NCBI RefSeq assembly: GCF_000011185.1
Contig: NC_002689.2
Span: forward strand, 62,001 to 126,000
From: Thermoplasma volcanium GSS1
GTDB lineage: Archaea > Thermoplasmatota > Thermoplasmata > Thermoplasmatales > Thermoplasmataceae
Length of the DNA: 64,000 bases
Direction: 5' to 3'
Each line of letters starts with the position of its first letter. Position 1 is the stretch's first letter. The position numbers and the translations under genes are program-made. This document shows, in pieces, positions 40,084-49,879 of the stretch. The notes beneath the pieces were generated by a model. It made no database searches, had not been told where the DNA came from, and saw nothing but the letters and a program-made list of their open reading frames with translations.

Positions 40084-40626
40084 ATGTTTACGAGAAGGGG
40101 AGACACAGGAGAAACAGATCTTGCTAGCAGGGTACGAGTGGGTAAAGATTCGCCTATAGTGGAAGTCCAGGGCGTAATAGATGAACTGAACGCGTTTATA
40201 GGTCAGGCATTAGTTCTAACGAAGTGGGAAGACATAAGAAAAGATCTATTTAAGATCCAGAACGATCTATTCGTACTAGGAGAAGATGTTTCAACTGGCG
40301 GCAAAGGAAGGGTTGTAACCCGCGAAATGATCGACTACCTCGAAGATAGGGTAAACGTACTTCGGAAAGAAATAGGTAAAATAGAGCTATTTGTAATCCC
40401 GGGTGGAACACTTGAAGCTACATCTGTACATATAGCAAGGACTGTTTCAAGGCGGTTGGAGAGAAGGATAGTTTTTGCCAACCATTATACTGATATCAAC
40501 AAAAATGTACTCATATACGCAAATAGGCTTTCCTCACTCCTATTTATGATCGCGATGGTATCCAACAAAAGGCAGAATGTGGAGGAAAAAATATGGCCCA
40601 TCCATCTGCCAAAAGATGGGTCATAA
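40084..40626 (+). CDS. ATP:cob(I)alamin adenosyltransferase, PduO type
   Basis: This enzyme makes adenosylcobalamin, the cofactor of the ribonucleotide reductase found 6 kb away. I start at ATG 40084 behind AAGGTG, giving 180 residues beginning MFTRRGDTGETDL. The upstream ATG 40045 would add 13 residues not typical of the family. The phosphate-binding start (TRRGDTGETDL), EVQGVIDELNAFIG, and the C-terminal RRLERRIVFANHYTDINKNVLIYANRLSSLLF block with the active-site Arg identify the family. The end overlaps the convergent lpd gene by six bases. Confidence 0.93.
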   Translation: MFTRRGDTGETDLASRVRVGKDSPIVEVQGVIDELNAFIGQALVLTKWEDIRKDLFKIQNDLFVLGEDVSTGGKGRVVTREMIDYLEDRVNVLRKEIGKIELFVIPGGTLEATSVHIARTVSRRLERRIVFANHYTDINKNVLIYANRLSSLLFMIAMVSNKRQNVEEKIWPIHLPKDGS

Positions 40627-41931
40627 TTTGAAGTGCAATGGCTTACCGTAAACCTCTTCTGCGCTCTCCTTAACGCCTTCTGAAACGGTCGGATGCGGGT
40701 GTATAGTTAAACCTATATCCATTGCCATTAGCCCTGATTCAACGGCAAGCGATATCTCTGAGATTAGCTCGCTCGCATGAGGTGCTGCGATTCCTGCGCC
40801 CGTCACTATGCCTTTTTCATCATAGTATATGTTGAAGGTGCCTATGTTTTCATTCATTGTTAGTGACCTACCGTTTGCAGCGACAGGAAACCTTGTGGAC
40901 TTTGCTCCCTTCACGCCAGTATAGGCTATTTCCGGATCTGAATATATAACGTAGGGCATGGCCCTGTAATCAACTTCGCTATCTATGCCGCATATATTGT
41001 CCGCAGCGATATCTGCCTCATAGTATGCCTTGTGTGCAAGCATAGGCTGTCCTGAAACATCACCTATCGCGTAAACTCCTTTCACACTCGTCATCTTCCT
41101 GGAATCGGTCTTTATGAAGCGGCCATCCATGGCTAGCTTCAGATTCTCCAGTCCGAATCCTTCAGTATTTGGGATCCTCCCAACAGTCATGAGCACCTTT
41201 TCGGCGCGTAGTTCTTGTCCATCATCTAATTTAACAGTGACTTCCCCGTTTTTCGCAGTAGATAAAACCTTTCTCCCTGTTATTACGTTTATGCCTAACT
41301 GCGACATCCTCCTTACTACGTGCCTTACTAGCTCATTATCCGTACCAGGCAGTATTGATGGCATCATCTCAACTATGGTCACCTTGCTTCCGAGCTTAGC
41401 TAGAGCTATTCCTATTTCAACACCGATGTATCCTCCGCCAATTATAACAATCGAAGAGGGTATATGGTCGAGATCTAAGACTTCGCGGTTATACATCACA
41501 TCATTTATCCCGTTGATTGAAACAGGCTTAGAACCAGTAGCTATGACAAGGCTATCTGTCTCAAGAACCTTATCGTTGACTTTCACGTGGTTCTTGTCTT
41601 GTATGTATCCTGTGCCTCTGAAGATGTCAACGCCATACGCCTTAAGGAGAAGTTCAACGCCACCTGTAAGCTTGTTAATCATGGACCATTTCCATTCCTG
41701 CCATTTTTTCATGTCTACATTGTAATTAATCGATACTCCGGGCATCTCCTTTAGGTAATTTATTGAATTAGCAAGCTCGATGATCGCCTTAGATGGTATG
41801 CAGCCATAGTTTAGGCACTCGCCTCCTATCTTGTCCTTCTCTATTATGGCTACCTTCTTTTTTCTTTGGCCAAGCCTAATGGCCGCAGCGTATCCACCTG
41901 GCCCAGCCCCAAGTACAACTGCGTCGTACAT
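40621..41931 (-). CDS. lpdA: Dihydrolipoamide dehydrogenase (E3)
   Basis: E3 reoxidises the lipoyl group of E2 with NAD+. The 436-residue flavoprotein has the FAD motif VLGAGPGGYAAAIRLG, the redox disulfide Cys39/Cys44 (GGECLNYGCIPSKA), the NAD motif IIGGGYIGVEIGIALAKLG, the second FAD motif GVYAIGDVSG and the dimer-interface base HPHPTVSEG (His413, Glu418). It is the last gene of the operon, one base after E2. It is slightly shorter than bacterial E3. Confidence 0.95.
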   Translation of the reverse strand: MYDAVVLGAGPGGYAAAIRLGQRKKKVAIIEKDKIGGECLNYGCIPSKAIIELANSINYLKEMPGVSINYNVDMKKWQEWKWSMINKLTGGVELLLKAYGVDIFRGTGYIQDKNHVKVNDKVLETDSLVIATGSKPVSINGINDVMYNREVLDLDHIPSSIVIIGGGYIGVEIGIALAKLGSKVTIVEMMPSILPGTDNELVRHVVRRMSQLGINVITGRKVLSTAKNGEVTVKLDDGQELRAEKVLMTVGRIPNTEGFGLENLKLAMDGRFIKTDSRKMTSVKGVYAIGDVSGQPMLAHKAYYEADIAADNICGIDSEVDYRAMPYVIYSDPEIAYTGVKGAKSTRFPVAANGRSLTMNENIGTFNIYYDEKGIVTGAGIAAPHASELISEISLAVESGLMAMDIGLTIHPHPTVSEGVKESAEEVYGKPLHFKL

Positions 41932-41932
41932 A

Positions 41933-43144
41933 TTACATCTCGTATATCAAAGAGTTAGGATCCTCAATAATTTTTTTGAGATCCATAATGAACCTTGTAG
42001 CAACAGCTCCATCGATCAGCCTATGGTCGCAAGAAAGCGATAGATACATTATCTTTTTCCCATTTTCATCCATTACCCTGTGTACGCCAAGTATAGCAAC
42101 TTCAGGATAGTTTATTATTGGCGTAGAAAGCACTCCGCCTATTGTGCCTACATTTGTTATTGTAAAGGTCGAATCCTGCACCTCATCGATCTTAAGCTGA
42201 TTATTCCTGGCCCGCTCAGCTTTATCCGTTATTTCTGCGGTAATCTCGTACATGCTCTTTCTGTCTGCGTCTTTAACAACAAATACGTTGAGCCCATCAG
42301 GAGTATCTACAGCTATACCAATATTATAGTATTTCTTTATAAGGTATCTCCTGTTCGCTTCATCGTATATTGCGTTCAGGTATGGATACTGTTTCAGCAC
42401 AATTGGTACTATCCTTGCTATGTATCCAGTAATAGTCACCTTTTTTCCGCTGGATTTTGCTGATTCTATTATGGATATCATGCCTGTAACATCCACCTTT
42501 TCTACTACGGTGAAATGAGGCATGATCTGCTTTGCCTTTGTCATCTTGTCGAATATTATGCGCCTGAGTCCGTGCATCTCCAGTATCTCTTCTCTGCCCG
42601 GTGATCTTTGCACAGGCGGTACTTCTGCCGGCTTTGCAGCCTCTATGGGTTTTTCTGGGGCCTTGGCCTTAGTTTCGCCTCTCATGTATGCATCGAGATC
42701 GTCCAACGTAACTCTGCCGTTATCGCCAGTCCCTTTTACCTTAGCTAGGTCTATGCCATTCTCCCTGGCAATTCTCCTAACAGCAGGACTGGCAAGAACT
42801 TTCCCTGCTGGCACCGTTTCAATTGCGATCTGCTGCGCTGCCGTAGTCTGCGGCTTTAATTCGGCATGTTCTTCTGCCATAGTTTGCTGTGAGGTCTCTT
42901 CGCCTGTATCTATCTGGACCAATGTGGAGCCGACAGGAACAACTTGCCCCTCTTTGTAGAGTATCTTAGAGATCTTGCCATTTACGGGGGATGGTATTTT
43001 AACGGTGACTTTGTCAGTCATTACCTCTACAAGGTCCTGATCCTTTTTTACTTCATCACCTTCAGCAACGTCCCATTTAACTATTTCGCCTTCAGTTACG
43101 CCTTCTCCTATGTCTGGAAGCTTAAATTCGTACAAAAACATCAC
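41933..43144 (-). CDS. 2-oxoacid dehydrogenase E2 (lipoate acyltransferase)
   Basis: E2 is the core of the complex. The 403-residue protein has one lipoyl domain with Lys45 (VEVMTDKVTVKI), an Ala/Pro-rich linker, a peripheral-subunit-binding domain (about 117-152, ASPAVRRIARENGIDLAKVK) and a catalytic domain ending with SCDHRLIDGA (His374, Asp378). The start overlaps the E1beta stop by four bases. Confidence 0.95.
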   Translation of the reverse strand: MMFLYEFKLPDIGEGVTEGEIVKWDVAEGDEVKKDQDLVEVMTDKVTVKIPSPVNGKISKILYKEGQVVPVGSTLVQIDTGEETSQQTMAEEHAELKPQTTAAQQIAIETVPAGKVLASPAVRRIARENGIDLAKVKGTGDNGRVTLDDLDAYMRGETKAKAPEKPIEAAKPAEVPPVQRSPGREEILEMHGLRRIIFDKMTKAKQIMPHFTVVEKVDVTGMISIIESAKSSGKKVTITGYIARIVPIVLKQYPYLNAIYDEANRRYLIKKYYNIGIAVDTPDGLNVFVVKDADRKSMYEITAEITDKAERARNNQLKIDEVQDSTFTITNVGTIGGVLSTPIINYPEVAILGVHRVMDENGKKIMYLSLSCDHRLIDGAVATRFIMDLKKIIEDPNSLIYEM

Positions 43145-44100
43145 CTGTATTCCATCACTTTCTTTATAGCAGCCATTATCCTTTGTTCGTTGGGGAGATA
43201 GTAATCTTCCAGCCTGTATGGGAACGGAGTATCTGGGCCGGTAATCCTCAGTATGGGTGCGTAAAGGTATTCTATTGCCCTCTCGGATATCATGGCCGAG
43301 ACCTCTGCACCGACACCGAGGGTACGCGGTGCCTCATGTACGATAACAACCCTACCGGTCTTCTTAACGGAAGAGATTATAGTGTCCTTATCGAGTGGCG
43401 CTATTGTTCGTAGATCAACGACATCCGCATCTATACCATTCTTGTCTACTGTGCTCAGCACAGTAGGAACCATGGACCCGTAAGTTACTAGTGTGACGCT
43501 GTTGCCTTCTCTAAGCAGATTTGCCTTGCGCAGAGGCACGGTATACTTATCTTCTGGTACATCGGCCTTCTGCGACCTGTAAAGCCTCTTTGGTTCAAGG
43601 AATATAACAGGGTCTGGTGATTCTATTGAAGATATCAGGAGGCCCTTAGCGTCATAGGGGTTGGAAGGTGAAACAACGGTAAGCCCAGCTGTGTGGGCGA
43701 AATAAGTTTCGCCGCTCTGTGAATGGTAAAGGCCACCTTTTATCCCGCCTCCAACAGGAGTCCTAAGGACAAGCGGCACTGTGTAATCTCCACCAGATCT
43801 GTACCTTATCTTTGCCATCTGATTTATTATTTGATCCATTGCGGTGTAAATGAAGTCCTGGAACTGGATCTCAGGTATCGGCTTTAAACCGTTGACAGCC
43901 ATGCCTATTGCCATTCCCACTATGCCGAGTTCTGTGAGAGGAGTATCAATGACTCTCTCTGGACCATACTTGGCGAGGAGCCCATCTGTAACTCTGAAGA
44001 CTCCTCCGTCCTTTCCAACATCTTCCCCGAGTACAACAACATCATTGTCCTCGGCCATCTTTATATCCATTGCGTTGTTAAGCGCCTGAACAATGTTCAT
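43141..44100 (-). CDS. 2-oxoacid dehydrogenase E1 beta
   Basis: The 319-residue subunit carries the TPP pyrimidine-side and C-terminal domains: MNIVQALNNAMDIKMAED, VLGEDVGKDGGVFRVTDGL, DTPLTELGIVGMAIGMA, YRSGGDYTVPLVLRTPVGGG and IVHEAPRTLGVGAEVSA. It overlaps E1alpha by four bases. The T. acidophilum complex has been studied and accepts branched-chain 2-oxoacids and pyruvate. Confidence 0.95.
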   Translation of the reverse strand: MNIVQALNNAMDIKMAEDNDVVVLGEDVGKDGGVFRVTDGLLAKYGPERVIDTPLTELGIVGMAIGMAVNGLKPIPEIQFQDFIYTAMDQIINQMAKIRYRSGGDYTVPLVLRTPVGGGIKGGLYHSQSGETYFAHTAGLTVVSPSNPYDAKGLLISSIESPDPVIFLEPKRLYRSQKADVPEDKYTVPLRKANLLREGNSVTLVTYGSMVPTVLSTVDKNGIDADVVDLRTIAPLDKDTIISSVKKTGRVVIVHEAPRTLGVGAEVSAMISERAIEYLYAPILRITGPDTPFPYRLEDYYLPNEQRIMAAIKKVMEYR

Positions 44101-45110
44101 CTGCGTAATATATCACCCCTCTCTTCTTCAATAACCCATGTGGTCTCGGAGTATACATCATCAAACAACGTTGAAGGGTCTGGGGCTGGTATTTTAAGCC
44201 TCTCTTCAAACTTTTCGTCTATCATCTTTCTAGATTCATCCTTTATCCTGTTAACTTCTGACTGGCTTAATATTCCTTTAGAGATAACTGCCTTTTCTGC
44301 TATTACAAGGGGATCGTTCTCGTCCCCCTCCTTTACCTCATTTTGCCTGTACTTGCTTGGATCGTCAGAAGTTGAGTGGGGGCCCATCCTATAGCTCCTG
44401 GCCTCGACAAGTATCGGATTTCCTGATCTTGCGTATTCAACAGCCTCCTTTACGGCATTGTAAGTTTTTATGAAGTCGTTTCCATCAACGTAAACACCCT
44501 TCATGCCGTACGCTTCAGCCTTTTTGTAGATTTCAGCCTTAGTCTGCCTCTCTACAGGGAACGATATAGCCCAGCCGTTATTCTCACAGAGAAAAACGAC
44601 AGGCAGATCGTACACTGAAGCGAAATTCATGGCTGCATGGAAATCAGGCGTTGAAGTGCCTCCATCTCCGAAGCTGGTAATTACAATGCCATCCTCCTTT
44701 CTATATTTCTTAGCGTATGCAGCACCTACTGCAAGTGGAAGGTTTGTTGCTACCGGGCTCGGTACTGACATAAAATTAACGGCCTTAGCGCTGTAATGGC
44801 TAGGCATTTGCCTCCCCTTGGAGGTATCCTCTGCATTTCCCATTATCTGGTCGAATATCTTTTCAATTGGATATCCAAGGTATATGAGGAGAGTAACGTC
44901 CCGGTAGTATCCGTAGACAAGATCCTGCTTTGAGAGTGCCATGGCCGCCCCTGCCTGTGTTGCCTCCTGTCCCATCATAGGGGTATAGAAGCCAACGAGG
45001 CCCTGCCTCTGTGCTGTGATAACCTTTTTGTCAAACAACCGCCCGAGAACCATAGAAGTAAAGCCTTTGACGTACAGGCTCTTCTGGTCCTGATCTAAAA
45101 CTTCAGTCAT
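44097..45110 (-). CDS. 2-oxoacid dehydrogenase E1 alpha
   Basis: This first gene of the operon encodes the subunit that binds thiamine diphosphate. The TPP motif runs from GDGGTSTPDFHAAMNFASV to VVFLCENNGWAIS (about residues 148-183). EARSYRMGPHSTSDDPSKYR carries the phosphorylation-loop-like region found in branched-chain E1 enzymes. The 337-residue length is normal. The promoter should lie in the AT-rich 45111-45309 gap. Confidence 0.95.
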   Translation of the reverse strand: MTEVLDQDQKSLYVKGFTSMVLGRLFDKKVITAQRQGLVGFYTPMMGQEATQAGAAMALSKQDLVYGYYRDVTLLIYLGYPIEKIFDQIMGNAEDTSKGRQMPSHYSAKAVNFMSVPSPVATNLPLAVGAAYAKKYRKEDGIVITSFGDGGTSTPDFHAAMNFASVYDLPVVFLCENNGWAISFPVERQTKAEIYKKAEAYGMKGVYVDGNDFIKTYNAVKEAVEYARSGNPILVEARSYRMGPHSTSDDPSKYRQNEVKEGDENDPLVIAEKAVISKGILSQSEVNRIKDESRKMIDEKFEERLKIPAPDPSTLFDDVYSETTWVIEEERGDILRR

Positions 45111-45309
45111 ATTGACACCTTTTCAAGAACTGTGCGAGCAGAACAACTATTATGATAAATGTCGAGGACATCTTTAGCACCAATGCGTGGTTTTATCCTG
45201 CTCTGCACGTATAATAATGACTATTCAGTATTTATTATTATTCATTTTAAAGTAGTAATATATAATGATTATTAATGTAATATAAATAAAATATAGCACA
45301 ACTATAATT

Positions 45310-46185
45310 TTATTTTCTCGTCGTCACGATAATTTCATCATTGAGTACAAGTATAGTATGTTCAGCCTGTGATATCAGGGTGTTGTTGTGTTCTCTAAGT
45401 ATCGGAAATGGTGAAACTTCTCTGCTGGAGACCATCGATTTCAAATACGTTTTATGGTCTTCAACTAGACCAGCGAGCCAGCGTTCAGCGAATGGGAGCG
45501 TTCTGAAATTCTTGTAAATTACCTCATCTTCTCTTACCTTCGGTGCATCAAGTATGTATATGTTTCCAGGCGGGCCTGAGTGTATCATCCCTATTCCGGT
45601 CGATGCAAATGGTTCAATTGCAATGGCGTGATCTGGCTGCAACCTTACAACGTTTCCGTCATCGTAGTTTGGAATAAATAGTGTTGCGTGCAGATCGTAC
45701 CTTTCTACTCCATGTCCACCAAGATTTCTTACTGGTTTGAAGCCAAAAGATCCAATGACATCCGCAATCCTTCCCCCTATCTCGTTGACGCTCCTCATAG
45801 GCCTGACCAGGGAAATAGCTGCATCGAGTGCTTCACGTGTAGCATCGATAAGATCCGAATGCTTTCCAGATTCTCCGACCTCAAGGGTTATGGCAGTATC
45901 GGACATATAACCGTCTATGTGCGCCCCAAAATCGACCTTAACGACGTCGCCTGTCTTAAAGACCTTCTTGTCGCCAGATGCTGGGGTGTAGTGTGCTGCA
46001 TCGTTGTTGATTGACAGGTTAACTGGAAATGCAGGCTTAGCTCCCTGTTCAATTACAAATTTTTCCATAGCTTCAGCTACATCGAGCAGCTTTGTCCCTG
46101 GCTCTATAAGTGTTCTGGCTAGTTCTAGCGCCTCTCGTCCTATTCTTCCAGCTTCAATATATTTCCTCTTTACATCTTCATCCAA
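45310..46185 (-). CDS. map: Methionine aminopeptidase, type II
   Basis: The enzyme removes initiator methionine. The 291-residue pita-bread protein has the metal ligands in DFGAHIDGYMSDTA (two Asp), LGGHGVERYDLH (His), AIEPFAST (Glu) and AEHTILV (Glu). The inserted helical segment (about residues 190-255, including the NFRTLPFAERWL block) marks type II. It starts four bases after the stop of the upstream DUF3834-like gene, so they share a message. Confidence 0.95.
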   Translation of the reverse strand: MDEDVKRKYIEAGRIGREALELARTLIEPGTKLLDVAEAMEKFVIEQGAKPAFPVNLSINNDAAHYTPASGDKKVFKTGDVVKVDFGAHIDGYMSDTAITLEVGESGKHSDLIDATREALDAAISLVRPMRSVNEIGGRIADVIGSFGFKPVRNLGGHGVERYDLHATLFIPNYDDGNVVRLQPDHAIAIEPFASTGIGMIHSGPPGNIYILDAPKVREDEVIYKNFRTLPFAERWLAGLVEDHKTYLKSMVSSREVSPFPILREHNNTLISQAEHTILVLNDEIIVTTRK

Positions 46186-46189
46186 ACTA

Positions 46190-46867
46190 TCACCCTATTA
46201 TTTCGATATCATTCAATTCTGGTACTACGCGAGAATAAAGTTCCCTCGATCCTACTAATTCAGCCCTTTTCTTAGTCACTTCGTGCCCGTAGATACCTAT
46301 TATCTTCTTCATGACCTCTTCGCTGTAGTATCCTGATTTTTTTGATATGATCTCTGCAGCCCTTTCATGGTTATTTTTTATAAAATCTATACCCTGTTCG
46401 TATGCTTCAATAACCTCATCTATCCTTCTCGTAGAAGCCATGGCGCATGAAGGCAGGTCAAGTCCAAGTTCTTTCATCCTATTCCTAAAGCTCTTCCCTA
46501 TAGAAATTTCGTTTCCCACAAGTGCTGAATAGCCTTCATTAGCCATCTTTATGCAGGTGTCTCCGTCTGCATTTATTACCTGGGCCTTATCGTAATAAGC
46601 CAGTATTCTGGCGTTAAAGTCAGCGAGAGTACCCTTTCTAAGTGTGTATATCCGTCCAGAGGATTCGTCTCCAAGAATAGAGTACATGTCTATCCTTACG
46701 CCTGCAAATATTTTTAAACCATACTTTGGCATATTTGTTATGGAATCCAACACGACATCGAATTTCCCCGTTTCGGAACAAATGTTGTGTATCCTGAAGG
46801 GCAGCTCCTCTTCTATCACAAGTAGCGGAAAAGAAACCGGGCCTGCAAATGGCATGCCTACGTCCAT
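46190..46867 (-). CDS. DUF3834-like protein with a periplasmic-binding-type fold
   Basis: The 225-residue protein appears related to MqnA/solute-binding-like proteins: FDVVLDSITNMPKYGLKIFAGV, then the helix around ILAYYDKAQVINADGDTCI and NHERAAEIISKKSGYYSEEVM. It lacks a signal peptide and seems cytoplasmic. I recall a Pfam family (DUF3834) largely from Thermoplasmata with this character; the function is unknown. It is followed at once by map. Confidence 0.55.
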   Translation of the reverse strand: MDVGMPFAGPVSFPLLVIEEELPFRIHNICSETGKFDVVLDSITNMPKYGLKIFAGVRIDMYSILGDESSGRIYTLRKGTLADFNARILAYYDKAQVINADGDTCIKMANEGYSALVGNEISIGKSFRNRMKELGLDLPSCAMASTRRIDEVIEAYEQGIDFIKNNHERAAEIISKKSGYYSEEVMKKIIGIYGHEVTKKRAELVGSRELYSRVVPELNDIEIIG

Positions 46868-46989
46868 AGTGGTTTATCCGAAATACGTTAAATACGTTTC
46901 CTTCAATGTTAAATAATAAAGATGAGACAAAGGAATGTAGTAGGTAAAAAGAAACGCTTTTCCCAATATTAGGTTGTTAGGCTGCAAAA

Positions 46990-47187
46990 TTACTTGTGAT
47001 ATACCGAAATTAGTTCCTTTATATTTATTTTTTTAATATTTAAATCTCCTCTTTCTTCATATGCCATAGTTGGCGTTGCTAGTGGCCTTTCATACGTAAG
47101 GACATATGCACCATTTTATAATTATAATAATATACAAATTGATCCGATGTAGAGAAATACAGATATGTCACGTAAATATTTCCTATA
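46990..47187 (-). pseudogene. Transposase C-terminal remnant (left copy)
   Basis: The minus strand reads, after two in-frame stops, AYVLTYERPLATPTMAYEE, continuing with RGDLNIKKINIKELISVYHK and a stop at 46990. The YxRPL...TP...AYEE pattern is the usual C-terminal end of rve-type (DDE integrase-core) transposases. About 130 bases (47006-47134) are clearly homologous to 60824-60956, with identical blocks such as CTCCTCTTTCTTCATAT and GGCCTTTCATACGTAAGG. The remnant abuts the first repeat of array 1. Confidence 0.7.
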
Positions 47188-48439
47188 TTTCCATACTAAC
47201 TAGTACATCTTAAACTATTCAGAAAAGAGACGATGTTAGCTGGATCGAAATGAAGGCTTCCATACTAACTAGTACATCTTAAACTCTTACAAATGTGGAC
47301 ACTAGGGGGATAGCTTTATCCACTTCCATACTAACTAGTACATCTTAAACTCCTTTAATTCAGATCTTTTATAAAGCGGGACTTCGTCAATACTTCCATA
47401 CTAACTAGTACATCTTAAACGCTACATCACTGATGTCGATATATTCCGTGCCAAGTCGACTTCCATACTAACTAGTACATCTTAAACCGACCGCCGTGGA
47501 CGGATTTTCGACAACTACGTTCTGGCTTCCATACTAACTAGTACATCTTAAACCTCATCGTTCAAGTGGACGGTGAGAGATATGTCTACTTCCATACTAA
47601 CTAGTACATCTTAAACGAATAAAAGACTTTGATCAAGACAAGGTTCACTTCTATCGACTTCTTCCATACTAACTAGTACATCTTAAACTCTACGTCCTCT
47701 ATCCCGACGACAACAACGAATATTATGCTTCTTCCATACTAACTAGTACATCTTAAACTGGGATTATATCCTGGAGGAAAAAATGGAGACGAAAACTTCC
47801 ATACTAACTAGTACATCTTAAACAAGAAGTTTATGATAGCTACGATGCATCACGGGTTTTACTTCCATACTAACTAGTACATCTTAAACTCCAAGGATGA
47901 GGCAAGATCACGAAGATCGTCTTTTACTTCCATACTAACTAGTACATCTTAAACCTAGCGCTGAATACGAGCAAAATATGGAAATTCAAGGCTTCCATAC
48001 TAACTAGTACATCTTAAACTGATAGGGAAGAGAGACCTCGAATATTGGATCGATAACCTCTTCCATACTAACTAGTACATCTTAAACTCAAGGCTTTAAA
48101 GCAAAAGGTTTTTAGGTGCTGGAAGATAGAGCACTTCCATACTAACTAGTACATCTTAAACGATATTTCATGATAGCGATCAGCTAACGTTTGTGAATGT
48201 TCTTCCATACTAACTAGTACATCTTAAACAGAAGACGTTCCGGAGGAATACATAAGGGGCATTTTCGACTTCCATACTAACTAGTACATCTTAAACGGTG
48301 TCAGCGTGTCGTTGTCATGCATCTCAATCAGCCTTACGCTTCCATACTAACTAGTACATCTTAAACAAGGTGAGAGAAAATGTGTTTCACACCAGTTGGA
48401 TTTGTAAGATACTTCCATACTAACTAGTACATCTTAAAC
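47188..48439 (-). CRISPR. CRISPR array 1 (19 repeats, 18 spacers)
   Basis: A 28-base repeat (plus-strand form starts CTTCCATACTAAC and ends GTACATCTTAAAC) occurs 19 times. Spacers are 35-46 bases and all differ. The first copy (47188) has T for C at its first base. The right flank matches the right flank of array 2, so the leader is on the right and transcription runs leftward; the crRNA-sense repeat then starts GTTTAAGATG. It lies directly downstream of cas2. Confidence 0.98.
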
Positions 48440-48612
48440 CCGTATCAATAATTATAATAAACATAGTTATTTAAAGGTTCTCCTTAAAAAATGTAAAAAC
48501 ATCCAAAGAGAGGAAAATTTTGATAATAAACCCCTAAAACACTAATTCCACATTAAATCTTGCGGGGATCGATTTTTTGCCCTTAGTATTTAAAGATCAA
48601 TTTATATTTAAA
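48440..48612 (-). promoter_or_regulatory. Leader of CRISPR array 1
   Basis: The sequence after the last repeat, starting CCGTATCAATAATTATAAT, is nearly identical for about 170 bases to 60617-60789 beside array 2. This is the pattern expected of leaders that drive transcription and spacer integration. It contains AT-rich TATA-like stretches and the block CTTGCGGGGATCGATTTTTT. Confidence 0.85.
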
Positions 48613-48649
48613 TTTTTTGTGGTACCAATGGATACTTTTTATTAATAAA

Positions 48650-48913
48650 TTATATCATATTTGAAGTATTCCCTTTATCATTGCCTATGATTATATTATC
48701 GATATAGCTTTTAACCTTAAATTTGTATATAATTATCGAATCCTCATCTTTTATAATTTTTGTGATGCCTTTGATCATGGAATCGATCAAATTTTCTGAA
48801 ATTTCGCCCTCAAAGACAGAATTCTGCCTCCATAATAAGTACCTCTTTAAATATTTATTTACTTTGTTTACCCTGGACTCATCAACATCATAAACAACTA
48901 TTAAATACATCAA
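48650..48913 (-). CDS. cas2: CRISPR-associated Cas2
   Basis: The 87-residue ferredoxin-fold protein begins MMYLIVVYDVDESRVNKVNKYLKRYL, the Cas2 signature with the acidic YDV tail of strand 1. It continues with WRQNSVFEGEISE and IIYKFKVKSYI. With Cas1 it integrates spacers. It is the last gene of the cas operon, overlaps cas1 by four bases and faces the leader of array 1. Confidence 0.95.
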   Translation of the reverse strand: MMYLIVVYDVDESRVNKVNKYLKRYLLWRQNSVFEGEISENLIDSMIKGITKIIKDEDSIIIYKFKVKSYIDNIIIGNDKGNTSNMI

Positions 48914-49878
48914 GATCTACTCCTGAAGGATTTATAATCTTCATCATTTCTTATTGCATTTAATAAATTATAAGCCTCCCTCTCAATTATATTATTATAT
49001 GAAAGGTAATTGTTGCCAATTTTTATTACCGTGTTTAATTTTTCATTGTAATATTCAATAAACTTTCTTCTTCCATTTAATGATAAATAACATCCATTAT
49101 CCTCGAAACGAAAAGAATCGTGTGCCATTATATTTTTATTTACCAAGTTCGCAATTGTCCTTTCAACAATAACAGGCTTAAAGATATCCGCAATATCCAA
49201 AGCTAAGGAAAATGACCTTTCAGAAGGTTCGTGTAAAAAACTTATAGATGGATTCAGACCCGTAATAAAAATCTTAGTTAATACAGTCGCATACAATAAT
49301 GCATTTCCATATGATATCATGGCATTTAATTCGTCTTTTGGTGGATAAAACTCCCTTTTAAAGTCCGGATATTTCTTATAAATAAATGGGAATGCTGAAT
49401 AATAAGTTGACCATATATTTCCTTCTACGCCTAAAATTTTATTTATATCATTGGAATTATAATCAGGGTTATATGATTCAATAGCTTTAATATACTTAGT
49501 AATTTCATTGTTATCACTGTAGTATCTTAAATTAGCTAATATATTATTTTTAATACCATTAACCATTTCAGCTGCAATTTTAAATCTTTTATCTGATAAA
49601 TAGGCTTTTACCTGTTGAACAGTAGTATTTCCTCTTTCATTCCTATTCCCTGGTATTAACGATGACATGTACTTTCCGTTTGTAGAAATTATATGCACAA
49701 TAATACCTAATTTAGACAAATAATCTAATGCCCATGATGATAATGAAACTTTGGCAGAAATTATGATTTCTTGAACATTCATTACAGGCAAATGCCTTTT
49801 AAAGTCTGGACCAATAAAATACAATGTGTTGCCTTCTCTGGTTATTGTGCCATCCTGTGTTATATAAAAATTGTACAT
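48910..49878 (-). CDS. cas1: CRISPR-associated Cas1 integrase
   Basis: The 322-residue protein has the Cas1 N-terminal beta domain (DGTITREGNTLYFIG) and the catalytic helical domain with Glu152 (LGVEGNIWSTYYSAF), His216 (SFLHEPSERSFSLALD) and Asp228/Asp231. These residues bind the metal used in spacer integration. It sits one base after the CARF gene stop. Its presence shows that this type III locus can acquire spacers itself. Confidence 0.96.
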   Translation of the reverse strand: MYNFYITQDGTITREGNTLYFIGPDFKRHLPVMNVQEIIISAKVSLSSWALDYLSKLGIIVHIISTNGKYMSSLIPGNRNERGNTTVQQVKAYLSDKRFKIAAEMVNGIKNNILANLRYYSDNNEITKYIKAIESYNPDYNSNDINKILGVEGNIWSTYYSAFPFIYKKYPDFKREFYPPKDELNAMISYGNALLYATVLTKIFITGLNPSISFLHEPSERSFSLALDIADIFKPVIVERTIANLVNKNIMAHDSFRFEDNGCYLSLNGRRKFIEYYNEKLNTVIKIGNNYLSYNNIIEREAYNLLNAIRNDEDYKSFRSRS

Positions 49879-49879
49879 A